DNA of 10,838 nt from the NCBI GenBank assembly GCA_002434595.1, contig DJKK01000202.1, forward strand, positions 712-11,549. The letters are read 5' to 3'. Of the stretch, positions 1 through 6,644 are shown piece by piece. Position 1 is the stretch's first letter. The number at the start of each line of letters is the position of its first letter. Under the pieces are notes generated by a model. The model was not told the origin of the DNA and ran no database searches. It saw only the letters and a list, made by a program, of their open reading frames with translations. Source of the stretch: Alphaproteobacteria bacterium UBA6544. Its GTDB lineage: Bacteria > Pseudomonadota > Alphaproteobacteria > UBA8366. Both the position numbers and the translations under genes were made by a program.

Positions 1-2
1 AC

Positions 3-65
3 AATCGATGGGGGCAGGTCACTGCAAACGTAAACGCGGCGATTTGCGGGAGTTGGAAATTATGA
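3..65 (+). CDS. Possible 3' end of an upstream gene, overlapping hldE by ATGA
   Basis: Reading frame 3 is open from the window edge to a TGA at 63-65, which overlaps the hldE ATG at 62-64 in an ATGA arrangement. This is typical of translationally coupled genes, and LPS heptose genes are often clustered. The 20 codons end in ...GSWKL and match nothing I recognise. Frame 1 stops at 31-33 and could instead be the end of an upstream gene. The assignment is inference from the overlap only. Confidence 0.25.
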   Translation, partial: NRWGQVTANVNAAICGSWKL

Positions 66-1525
66 CACGCAAAGCTTCTACTGCCGATATTGTCGAACGC
101 CTCGGCGGTGTGAAGGTCGTCGTTGTAGGCGATGTTATGCTCGACCGGTTTGTCGACGGCACCGTTGAACGCATTTCACCGGAAGCGCCAATCCCGGTTT
201 TTTCCGTCACCCATGAAATGGTAATGCTGGGCGCGTCTGGCAACGTGTTGCGTAATCTGGCGGCCCTGGGCGGCGAGATCTTCTTGTCCGCGACAGTCGG
301 TGACGATGCGGCCGGCTCGGAGATTCGTGACCTCGTGATCGAGGAGGGTCAGACGTCAGACGGATTGCACGTCGCCCCGGGTCGCCGCACGGCTATTAAG
401 ACGCGGTATATTGCGGGCGGCCAGCAGATGATGCGTGCTGATCGAGAAACGGTTGAAGATGTCACGGATAACATTGCGAATACGATCGCCGATGCCGTCG
501 CGCGCGAAGTCCAGGATGCGGGTGTCCTGCTTCTGTCGGATTACGGCAAGGGCGTGCTGACGGACGCGCTGTTGGCGCGGGTGATCGGCCTTGCAAGCGA
601 AGCCGGACGGCCCGTCGTTGTTGATCCCAAGGGTACCGACTATGCCCGGTATGCCGGGGCAAGCGTTGTGACGCCGAATAGGCAGGAATTGGCGGCGGCG
701 ACGGGTATGTCAACGCATGATGATGCTGCCGTCCTGGCGGCATGCCGAAGTTTGATGGAGGCGAGCGGCGTCGGTGCGGTGCTCGCGACTCTCAGTGAAC
801 AGGGTATGACGTTGGTCGATGCCGACGCGGTCCATCATTTTCCGGCGCGGGCGCAGGAGGTGTACGACGTGTCTGGTGCAGGAGATACCGTTGCGGCGGC
901 GGTTGCCGCGGCGCTGGCAGCCGGGACAACATTGGGAGAAGCCGCTCAGCTCGCCAATACGGCGGCGGGCGTCGTCGTTGGCAAGGTTGGGACCGCGGTC
1001 GCGCGTCCCGAGGAAATTCTCGCTGCTGCGCATGAGGATGAATGGTTCGATGCTGAGGCGAAAGTGCTGCCGGCCGCGGCTGCGATAGAACGGGTCGCCG
1101 CGTGGCGCCGACAGGGCCGCCGGATCGGCTTTACCAACGGCTGTTTCGACCTGCTACACCCGGGGCATGTATCGCTGATCGCGCAGGCGCGCCGGAATTG
1201 TGACTGCCTGATTGTCGGCCTGAACAGCGATGCCTCAGTGGCTCGCCTCAAGGGCGATGATCGTCCGGTGCAGAACGAAGCCAGCCGCGCCGCGGTTCTC
1301 GCGTCGCTTGGCGATGTCGATACTGTTGTGGTTTTTGGTGAAGACACGCCGCTCCAGCTTCTACGCGCGCTCAAGCCGGATGTGTTGGTTAAGGGTGGTG
1401 ACTATACCGTCGATCAGGTCGTTGGTGCGGAAGACGTCAAGGGATGGGGTGGTGATGTGGTGCTGGCGGACCTACTAGATGGTCACAGTACGACCGCGAC
1501 GATCCAGCGCCTCGGCAAAAAGTGA
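62..1525 (+). CDS. hldE: Bifunctional ADP-heptose synthase (heptose-7-P kinase / heptose-1-P adenylyltransferase)
   Basis: HldE makes the ADP-heptose precursor of the lipopolysaccharide inner core in the cytoplasm. Its N-terminal half phosphorylates D-glycero-D-manno-heptose 7-phosphate at C1, and its C-terminal half adenylylates heptose 1-phosphate. The 487-residue product has the usual full length and domain order. A ribokinase/PfkB domain covers about residues 15-325, with SDYGKG at 159-164 and the GAGD anion-hole/catalytic motif at 272-275. A cytidylyltransferase-like domain follows, with TNGCFDLLHPGH at 358-369 (the HxGH nucleotide-binding motif) and the family tail KGGDY...DGHSTT. I chose ATG 62 because the kinase domain begins just after it and a GGGAG-like ribosome site lies at about 48-52. 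An upstream in-frame ATG at 8 would add 18 basic residues not typical of the family. The gene is intact and probably cotranscribed with the next gene, six bases downstream. Confidence 0.96.
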   Translation: MTRKASTADIVERLGGVKVVVVGDVMLDRFVDGTVERISPEAPIPVFSVTHEMVMLGASGNVLRNLAALGGEIFLSATVGDDAAGSEIRDLVIEEGQTSDGLHVAPGRRTAIKTRYIAGGQQMMRADRETVEDVTDNIANTIADAVAREVQDAGVLLLSDYGKGVLTDALLARVIGLASEAGRPVVVDPKGTDYARYAGASVVTPNRQELAAATGMSTHDDAAVLAACRSLMEASGVGAVLATLSEQGMTLVDADAVHHFPARAQEVYDVSGAGDTVAAAVAAALAAGTTLGEAAQLANTAAGVVVGKVGTAVARPEEILAAAHEDEWFDAEAKVLPAAAAIERVAAWRRQGRRIGFTNGCFDLLHPGHVSLIAQARRNCDCLIVGLNSDASVARLKGDDRPVQNEASRAAVLASLGDVDTVVVFGEDTPLQLLRALKPDVLVKGGDYTVDQVVGAEDVKGWGGDVVLADLLDGHSTTATIQRLGKK

Positions 1526-1531
1526 ACCGAT

Positions 1532-1918
1532 ATGCCGACCTACACGCTCTCCGGCCTGACGGTTTTCCTGCTTCTTCTGATTGGCGCGTATGTGGTGCAC
1601 CAGGCGCGGCGGAGCCGCAAAAGTGAGATGGCCTTCAAATTGCGCAAATGTGAAATCGCCCTTCAGAACGCCGAACACGCGCTCAGCAATACCGTTGACT
1701 ACTACAAGGGTGAGGTAGCACGGCTCGAACAGCAACTGGCGGGCCGTGAGCCGTCGGCGCGCGGATCGGACGAAAAGTTCCGCCGCGCAAAAGCCGCTTT
1801 TGCTAGGCGTTATCATCCGGATCAAATTTCCCGCGACGGCGAAGAAACGCGAATCCGCACAGAAGTTTTCAAAGAGTTCTGGGAAGAACTTCAGCGGATT
1901 GAAGCGGGCAATCGTTAA
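1532..1918 (+). CDS. Small membrane-anchored protein with degenerate J domain
   Basis: This 128-residue protein has three visible parts. Residues 5-23 form one hydrophobic membrane segment, followed by the basic stretch RRSRK. Residues 32-72 look helical and coiled-coil-like, rich in Glu, Arg and Lys. The C-terminal 45 residues look like helices II and III of a J domain: KAAFARRYHPDQ, with the diagnostic HPD at 95-97, then an amphipathic helix containing FKEFWEELQRIE. The usual N-terminal helix I is not obvious. By orientation (basic residues after the membrane segment) the J part should face the cytoplasm, where it could stimulate a DnaK-type Hsp70; that role is inferred from HPD. It starts six bases after hldE, so it is probably in the same transcript, and converges with mmcB across only five bases. 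Its client is unknown. Confidence 0.8.
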   Translation: MPTYTLSGLTVFLLLLIGAYVVHQARRSRKSEMAFKLRKCEIALQNAEHALSNTVDYYKGEVARLEQQLAGREPSARGSDEKFRRAKAAFARRYHPDQISRDGEETRIRTEVFKEFWEELQRIEAGNR

Positions 1919-1923
1919 CGTGG

Positions 1924-2385
1924 TTAACCTCTGATCCAATCCGGATCGGTGAATTGCATTAGACGGTTGGCGCTCAGGCGGGCGAACCGCAGGGTGATCG
2001 ACTTCCGGCGCGCTGCAATAAGCCTGTGCGGCTCCGGTTCGCGGATGATCGAGGCTCCGTAGGCGTCGGCGATCACCAATCCGCATTCCGACGGCAGAAT
2101 GTCTATGGGGAAATCCGCCCCGACCGCAAAATAAAAACGGTCACAGAACTCCAAATACTCTTGCCACTTCTTGTCTGAGCGGAAATCTGGCACCGAAGAT
2201 TTGATTTCGATCACCGAAATCGTGCCCTTGTCATCGATGGCAATAATATCCGCCCGACGGCCCGTTTTGAATGAGAACTCCGAAAGGCAACCATTGCCGC
2301 GCTCAGCGAAGAAGCGCGAGACCCCACGCGCAATCTGCGCAGCACGGCTGTAGGAAGGTGATGTTCTGCCGGTCGCGTCTTTCAT
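1924..2385 (-). CDS. mmcB: MmcB-type DNA repair protein, PD-(D/E)XK nuclease fold
   Basis: The 153-residue product matches the MmcB family (formerly DUF1052), which in alphaproteobacteria is linked to the DNA damage response. Core residues of a PD-(D/E)XK fold are visible: RRADIIAID with Asp46, then VIEIKSS with the E60-x-K62 pair, then PDFRSDKKWQEYLEFCDRFY, a strong family signature. Length fits the family. I prefer ATG at 2385; a TTG three codons upstream (2394) is also in frame, and neither has a good ribosome site. It is the last gene of a minus-strand run, starting 28 bases after the thioredoxin-like gene. Nuclease activity is inferred from the fold. No LexA box was identified by eye. 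Confidence 0.85.
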   Translation of the reverse strand: MKDATGRTSPSYSRAAQIARGVSRFFAERGNGCLSEFSFKTGRRADIIAIDDKGTISVIEIKSSVPDFRSDKKWQEYLEFCDRFYFAVGADFPIDILPSECGLVIADAYGASIIREPEPHRLIAARRKSITLRFARLSANRLMQFTDPDWIRG

Positions 2386-2413
2386 GCAGCCCAAGATATC
2401 ATTGGAACGGTCG

Positions 2414-2863
2414 CTAGCGCAGCTTCTCCACTACGCGCGTCAGTTCAGATTCTCTGGCATGGATCTTTTTCGCCCCTTCCAGGTTCACGAAGGTGAATGC
2501 TTCGCGACCGCTGCGGTCGAAGACGAACAAGGCTGGAATGCATTCAATCCTGCCAAAGAGTTCCGTGATGGCCGTGTCGACGGAAACCAAGGAGAATTCC
2601 GGACAGGTAATCTTTAGAAACCGATTCATTCGTTTCTTCGCGTTGCGCGGATCCCAATCCTCGAACCAGTTGATAGTGACGATGACGAGATCCTTCTCGC
2701 CGAATTTGTGCCGCAATTTAATGAGTGATTCAAACTCCCATCGACAGGGCGGACACCAGCTCGCGGGAAAAGTGACATTGATGATCTTGCGATCCCGCTG
2801 TATCGATACGTCGCCGCTAATCTCATCGTTGCGTTGGTTCCACGGTCGCCATCCAGTCGCCAT
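2414..2863 (-). CDS. TlpA-like thioredoxin-fold protein without signal peptide
   Basis: This 149-residue protein has a TlpA/ResA-like thioredoxin fold. It shows a beta strand IINVTF, the WCPPC redox motif at 36-40 followed by Arg as in TlpA proteins, and a cis-proline motif CIPALFVFD with Pro110. It should exchange dithiols and disulfides. Most relatives are periplasmic and carry a signal peptide or anchor, but none is present: the first 26 residues are polar, and an in-frame TAG lies two codons before the ATG. No good ribosome site precedes the start. A second open frame just upstream (2888 to 2823) reads like ordinary protein sequence, so a frameshift near 2825 that removed the natural N-terminus is possible. 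It sits between DUF547 and mmcB genes in one orientation. The partner protein is unknown. Confidence 0.8.
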   Translation of the reverse strand: MATGWRPWNQRNDEISGDVSIQRDRKIINVTFPASWCPPCRWEFESLIKLRHKFGEKDLVIVTINWFEDWDPRNAKKRMNRFLKITCPEFSLVSVDTAITELFGRIECIPALFVFDRSGREAFTFVNLEGAKKIHARESELTRVVEKLR

Positions 2864-2947
2864 CGTCTAAGGCTTGTTTTTCATCCACGGTCTTTTTTAT
2901 CTTGGCGTATCACGCGAAATGCTTGCCTGCCTCTATAATTCCACGCG

Positions 2948-3793
2948 TCACCGTTCCGGCACCAAATCCGTGCCGTTTAATCCCCAATCATAGTGGTGAT
3001 CGAAGATTGTGCTGCGTCCTTTGAGTTTAGATTTTAGGGTCGGTCCGGCATAGCGGCGCAGATGGTCAAGAATGCCTTCATCGGAACCGCCGAAATCGGG
3101 CCGGAACCAAGAATAGATGCTCGAGATGATGATATCACCGTCCTCTATGGTGACACCCCGGGGATTGTTGACGAAGTCCCGCGCCGCGGATTCCAGGACG
3201 CGGTTCACGGTATCTCCGGTATAGGCGTCCTGGCGCAAGTTGGGACAACCGATTGAAGCGCAATTGACGGCGTAGTGAATCCGGGGGTCTCGCCAGATGG
3301 GCCGGAGAATGCGGTGTTCAATGTCGTTTAGGCTGAGGTTCTCGCCCTCGACCGTGACGAGTTTCGCATCCCAGGGACCACCGCCGAAACCGCTGCCCTC
3401 GAGTTTAATTTCTCGGATGCTTTTGACCGGGTAGTGGGTGATGACGACCTGGATGGTCAACGCGTTGTATAGGTTGATCCAATAGGCGAACTGCTCCGGA
3501 CGGCTGTGATCGGAGATTTTCATATCCGCCAATCGGCGCACGTAGCCATGCAATTGCTGGGCATCGGAGGCGGAAAGCCGGCTGTATGCGAAACGATTGA
3601 CACCATCGGGTCCTAACCGGACGTAAGTCTTCAAGAGGGTGTCCCACTCTGTGTGGTCGACCCGCTTCTGTGATTCGGGATTGTGGCGCTCCCAGCGCGA
3701 CCACAGTTCTGCGTTGGCTGAGAATAGGGATTCGAACCAGAACGCGCCTGTAAGAAGAAACATGGAAAGGGAACAGAGGAATATGCGTTTCAT
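2948..3793 (-). CDS. Exported DUF547 domain protein
   Basis: The 281-residue product belongs to the DUF547 family, whose biochemical function is not established. Visible signatures are QFAYWINLYNALT (101-113), HYAVNCASIGCPNLR (173-187), the segment IISSIYSWFRPDFGG, and the closing YDWGLN. I chose ATG 3793 because it starts a classic signal peptide: MKR, a hydrophobic core to about residue 20, then cleavage after SANA (28). An ATG 18 codons upstream would bury this signal behind a polar extension. The mature protein should be periplasmic or lipid-face associated, without further membrane segments. It is first in a minus-strand run with the thioredoxin-like gene (84-base gap) and mmcB, and is divergent from the enolase-superfamily gene. 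Confidence 0.87.
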   Translation of the reverse strand: MKRIFLCSLSMFLLTGAFWFESLFSANAELWSRWERHNPESQKRVDHTEWDTLLKTYVRLGPDGVNRFAYSRLSASDAQQLHGYVRRLADMKISDHSRPEQFAYWINLYNALTIQVVITHYPVKSIREIKLEGSGFGGGPWDAKLVTVEGENLSLNDIEHRILRPIWRDPRIHYAVNCASIGCPNLRQDAYTGDTVNRVLESAARDFVNNPRGVTIEDGDIIISSIYSWFRPDFGGSDEGILDHLRRYAGPTLKSKLKGRSTIFDHHYDWGLNGTDLVPER

Positions 3794-3907
3794 GATCTCG
3801 ACATAATATGAGCCGACGCGTTTTGAATCTTTCGGGTTCGGGAGCACCCTGGCGCCGCCCTTGAAGCCGTATCACTCAGTACGATCATGACTCAAGGTGG
3901 CTAGCAT

Positions 3908-3915
3908 GGAGGAGG
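3908..3915 (+). promoter_or_regulatory. Strong Shine-Dalgarno that fixes the start at 3921
   Basis: GGAGGAGG lies five bases before ATG 3921. Two other in-frame starts, GTG 3897 and ATG 3906, lie upstream of or within this element and have no such site. The family's first beta strand begins right after 3921, so 3921 is the preferred start. Confidence 0.8.
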
Positions 3916-3920
3916 TTATC

Positions 3921-5006
3921 ATGCAGATCTCGTCGGCGAGCGTCGAGGTGTTGAAGATTCCGGTAACGGATGGCTATCAGGCCGCCGGCCGTGCCGTAGA
4001 TGCTAACTGGCATGTCTTGGTGCGTGTACGAACCACTGACGGAATCGAAGGGGTCGGATATATCGTCCAGCCAAGGGGCGACCTGATGCGGACCATCGCG
4101 TCCGGCGCCGCCGAGTTGGCGGAGCATCTGCCGGGGATGGACATCCGCCAGCCTGAGGCAATCTGGTTGGCGCTTGCGGATCGTGCCGCATGGGTCGGGC
4201 CCGGTGGATTGCTTCATTGGTCTCTGGCGCCGTTGGACATTGCTGTCTGGGACGCTCTTGGCAAGTTGCTCGGTCAACCGATCTTTAGGTTGCTTGGAGG
4301 ATACCGCAGCGAAGTGGCGGCATACGCCAGCGACCGTATGTGGTACAGTGTGCCGGTCGACGACCTGCAGGATGTCATTTCGAATTACGCCGCCGCTGGT
4401 TATGGCGGGGTCAAGTTACGGCTCAGTCATTCGGCCCCAGCCGCAGAGCAGGCGGAGCGGGTTCGTGCCGCGCGGGATGCCGCCGGTCTCGATGTCAATG
4501 TCATGGTCGATGCGACTCTCGGCTGGAGCTATACGCAGGCGGTCGAAATTGGCCGGGCCCTGCAAGAAGCGGGGGCAGGCTGGCTTGAGGATCCCATTGA
4601 CCACCGTGACTACGTGGGTCTCGCCAAACTTCGAGACATGTTCGATATGCCGGTGACTGGTGGCGAACACTATTACACTGTTGCGGAATTGCGGAACTGT
4701 CTGGAGGCGCGCGCCTTGGATGTCGTGATACTGGACCTGGCCCGTGTTGGCGGCATCACGCCGTGGCGCAGGATGGCGGCGCTCGGAGAAGCTTTCAATG
4801 TACCGGTGTGCGGCCATGTCGTTCCCGAGGTGCACGTCCATCTGCTGGCTTCCGTTCCCGCCGGCGATATGGTCGAATACATGCCGCGCTCAACGGAAAT
4901 CCTCCGCAACATGCCGGTGCCGTCGGGCGGGAAGATGGCGCCGCTCGACGCGCCGGGACATGGTTTGGAGTTGGATGAGGGGGCCGTTTCTCGGTTCCGG
5001 GTCTAG
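3921..5006 (+). CDS. Mandelate racemase/muconate lactonizing-type enolase-superfamily enzyme, KxR variant
   Basis: This 361-residue cytoplasmic enzyme should abstract the alpha proton of a carboxylate substrate and act as a racemase or acid-sugar dehydratase. It shows the N-terminal capping domain (about 1-125) and the barrel domain. Aligned by eye to mandelate racemase, the metal ligands are Asp197 (VMVDAT), Glu223 (WLEDP) and Glu249 (GGEH). The Asp-His dyad is Asp272 (LDLARVGG) and His299 (CGHVVPEVHVH), with Glu319 (MVEYM) in the position of the mandelate racemase acid. The KxK motif reads Lys165-Leu-Arg167, so the second, usually catalytic lysine is arginine. The substrate cannot be named from sequence. 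The gene ends at a TAG that overlaps the ribosome site of the M20 gene, 13 bases before its ATG, so the two are surely one operon. Confidence 0.88.
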   Translation: MQISSASVEVLKIPVTDGYQAAGRAVDANWHVLVRVRTTDGIEGVGYIVQPRGDLMRTIASGAAELAEHLPGMDIRQPEAIWLALADRAAWVGPGGLLHWSLAPLDIAVWDALGKLLGQPIFRLLGGYRSEVAAYASDRMWYSVPVDDLQDVISNYAAAGYGGVKLRLSHSAPAAEQAERVRAARDAAGLDVNVMVDATLGWSYTQAVEIGRALQEAGAGWLEDPIDHRDYVGLAKLRDMFDMPVTGGEHYYTVAELRNCLEARALDVVILDLARVGGITPWRRMAALGEAFNVPVCGHVVPEVHVHLLASVPAGDMVEYMPRSTEILRNMPVPSGGKMAPLDAPGHGLELDEGAVSRFRV

Positions 5007-5019
5007 GAGAGGGACAACG

Positions 5020-6189
5020 ATGCCGATCAAGGATGAGATCGCCGAGTTCGCTGACGACATGTGCGCCTGGCGGCGCGATATACACGCTCATCCGGAAACG
5101 GCATTCGAGGAGACCCGTACATCGGACATCGTGGCGGAGAAACTGGAGTCGTTCGGGATCGAAGTGCATCGCGGGCTTGCCAAGACCGGTGTCGTCGGAA
5201 CGCTCGCCGTCGGCAATTCGAACCGGGCCATTGGTCTCCGCGCCGATCTCGATGCCTTGGATATCCTCGAGGAAAATACCTTCGAACATGTCTCCACGCA
5301 TCCTGGCAAGATGCATGCATGCGGCCATGACGGGCACACGACAATGTTGCTCGGCGCCGCTAAATATCTTTCCGAAACCCGGCGTTTCAACGGTACGGTG
5401 CAGTTCATCTTTCAGCCCGCCGAGGAGAATGAGGCCGGCGGCCGCGTCATGTGCGAGGACGGGCTGTTCGATCTGTTTCCCGTCGAAGCGGTCTATGGCA
5501 TGCACAATCAACCGGGTCTGCCGCTCGGCAAGTTCGGTGTGCGCGTCGGCCCGTCAATGGCCTCCGCCGACATGTTCGAGATTACGATCAAGGGTAAAGG
5601 CTCGCACGCGGCGCATCCACATCAAGGTGCCGACCCTATCGTGACGGGGGCGGAAATCGTCACCGCCCTCCAGCGGATCATCTCGCGCTCCGCCAATCCA
5701 ATCGAGGCCGCGGTGATAAGCGTGACCCAGTTTCACGCCGGCACTAATACAAATGTAATCCCGGAGACAGCCATCATTAAAGGCACGTGCCGTACATTGA
5801 GTGGATCGGTACAGGATATGATCGAAGCCCGAATGGAGGAGGTCGCGACAGGCATCGCCCGTGCGCACGGGTTGACCGCTGAAATTACCTACGACCGCCG
5901 TTATCCGGTGCTGGTGAATACCAAAGAAGAAACTCTGAAAGCGATTAAGGCGGCGCAAGCGGTGGCGGGCGCCGATAATGTGTCGACCGACCATCCACCA
6001 ACCATGGGTTCCGAGGACTTTGCCTGGATGCTGCAGCACAATCCCGGCTGCTATATCCGGGTCGGCAACGGCGAAGGAGAAGACGGCGGCTGCGTCGTCC
6101 ATAATCCGAATTACGATTTCAACGACGAGGCGTCGGTCTACGGCGCAAGTTACTGGGCCGCATTGGTGGAACAAGAACTGTCTCTTTGA
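5020..6189 (+). CDS. M20D family amidohydrolase (hippurate hydrolase-like)
   Basis: The 389-residue product is a full-length M20D metallo-amidohydrolase, the group of hippurate hydrolase, N-acetyl-amino-acid deacetylases and IAA-amino acid hydrolases. It should hydrolyse an N-acyl amino acid or similar amide using two metal ions. Metal-binding positions are visible: MHACGHDGHT (Cys101, His103), the catalytic/ligand pair QPAEE (Glu135, Glu136), MHNQ (His162), and VVHNPNYDFND (His361). The dimerisation/lid domain spans about 184-295, with GKGSHAAHPHQGADPI at its start. No signal peptide is present, so it is cytoplasmic. ATG 5020 follows AGGAGAGGG at 5005-5013, six bases away; a longer open frame upstream (from 4744) is only read-through of the preceding gene. 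Pairing with the enolase-superfamily gene suggests that both enzymes act on one substrate series. Confidence 0.93.
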   Translation: MPIKDEIAEFADDMCAWRRDIHAHPETAFEETRTSDIVAEKLESFGIEVHRGLAKTGVVGTLAVGNSNRAIGLRADLDALDILEENTFEHVSTHPGKMHACGHDGHTTMLLGAAKYLSETRRFNGTVQFIFQPAEENEAGGRVMCEDGLFDLFPVEAVYGMHNQPGLPLGKFGVRVGPSMASADMFEITIKGKGSHAAHPHQGADPIVTGAEIVTALQRIISRSANPIEAAVISVTQFHAGTNTNVIPETAIIKGTCRTLSGSVQDMIEARMEEVATGIARAHGLTAEITYDRRYPVLVNTKEETLKAIKAAQAVAGADNVSTDHPPTMGSEDFAWMLQHNPGCYIRVGNGEGEDGGCVVHNPNYDFNDEASVYGASYWAALVEQELSL

Positions 6190-6377
6190 TGAGCGTTTGT
6201 AGTAGAAAAGACGACCGGCGGTTCGAAGCCGTATCCAATGGAGATCTGGCTGAGGTCCGCAGCTATCCTACGGGAGACAGATTGGCGGATCCGGAGAGGA
6301 TCTGGGAGCCCGGCCCAAACCAAATGGACGGAAACAGACTAGCGGACGCCGCAAGTATTGGGAGAGCGTCCGGATAG
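6189..6377 (+). CDS. Unrecognised 62-codon ORF, coupled by TGATG to the M20 gene
   Basis: The ATG overlaps the M20 gene's stop codon in the form TGATG, an arrangement often used for translational coupling. The 62-residue product is polar and has no motif I recognise. It contains a short repeat of period 19 residues: GDRLAD and GNRLAD. The matching DNA (6277-6289 and 6334-6346) differs mainly at synonymous sites, since the Leu codons are TTG and CTA and the Asp codons GAT and GAC, a weak sign that this frame was once coding. There is no clear ribosome site. It overlaps the PAS_5-like fragment in another frame, so at least one of the two is not real. It may be a decayed leftover. Confidence 0.25.
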   Translation: MSVCSRKDDRRFEAVSNGDLAEVRSYPTGDRLADPERIWEPGPNQMDGNRLADAASIGRASG

Positions 6378-6556
6378 AGGGCGATCTGCCTGACTATAAC
6401 GCGTTTGGCCCGGAAGATTTTAAACTGCTACTTGGCCATCTCGTGATAATCAAAAATTCGGGCGCTGATTATGTCTCGATTCTTCAACGCGGCCTATTGC
6501 GCGGCGTGCATTGTTGTTTTAGCGCCTTCGACCGCCCTCCGCGCGCAACGTTGTAG
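6254..6556 (+). pseudogene. Remnant of a PAS_5-type sensor-like domain protein
   Basis: This frame has no start codon in a sensible position: TGA at 6251-6253 closes it upstream and TAG at 6554-6556 downstream. From 6350 it reads RKYWESVRIEGDLPDY, then GPEDFKLLLGHLVII, then GADYVSILQRG. This order (aromatic YW pair, LP, a PEDF-like element before an LL helix, then a strand ending in DY) resembles the PAS_5 domain common as a stand-alone protein in Alphaproteobacteria. The fragment then loses resemblance. I read it as a decayed gene that lost its start and its second half. The match is by eye only and short. Confidence 0.4.
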
Positions 6557-6644
6557 CGGAAATCCTATTCATTGCGAATCTGGTATTTGCAACGGACCGG
6601 GTTCACTACTGCCCACTTGGAGAGAGCGAATAACGTCGCTTTCG
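6557..6644. other. Non-coding remainder between the PAS-like remnant and aatA
   Basis: No gene is supported here. A hairpin-like inverted repeat, AGCGA-ATAACG-TCGCT at 6625-6640, lies just beyond the aatA stop. On the aatA transcript it would form an imperfect stem but has no following U-run, so it is not a convincing intrinsic terminator. Confidence 0.3.

Noticed and set aside
1909..1930. Repeated GTTAAC between the convergent J-like and mmcB genes as a terminator
   Set aside because: GTTAAC is itself a palindrome; the stem is short and AT-rich with no U-run, so it is not a convincing terminator.
1475..2086. A 203-codon minus-strand frame covering the J-like gene and the end of mmcB
   Set aside because: It overlaps two better supported genes in other frames and has no motif.
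3861..3888. A promoter for the enolase-superfamily operon (TTGAAG with GATCAT)
   Set aside because: The -10 candidate matches only three of six positions; the divergent gap has no clearly better candidate.
4795..5511. A 238-codon minus-strand frame across the junction of the enolase-superfamily and M20 genes
   Set aside because: It is antisense to both catalytic genes and has no recognisable features.
6216..6235. A tRNA T-arm-like motif, GGTTCGAA flanked by GC-rich arms
   Set aside because: The stem is only four pairs, and the expected acceptor, D and anticodon arms would have to lie in or next to the M20 coding sequence, where none are seen.
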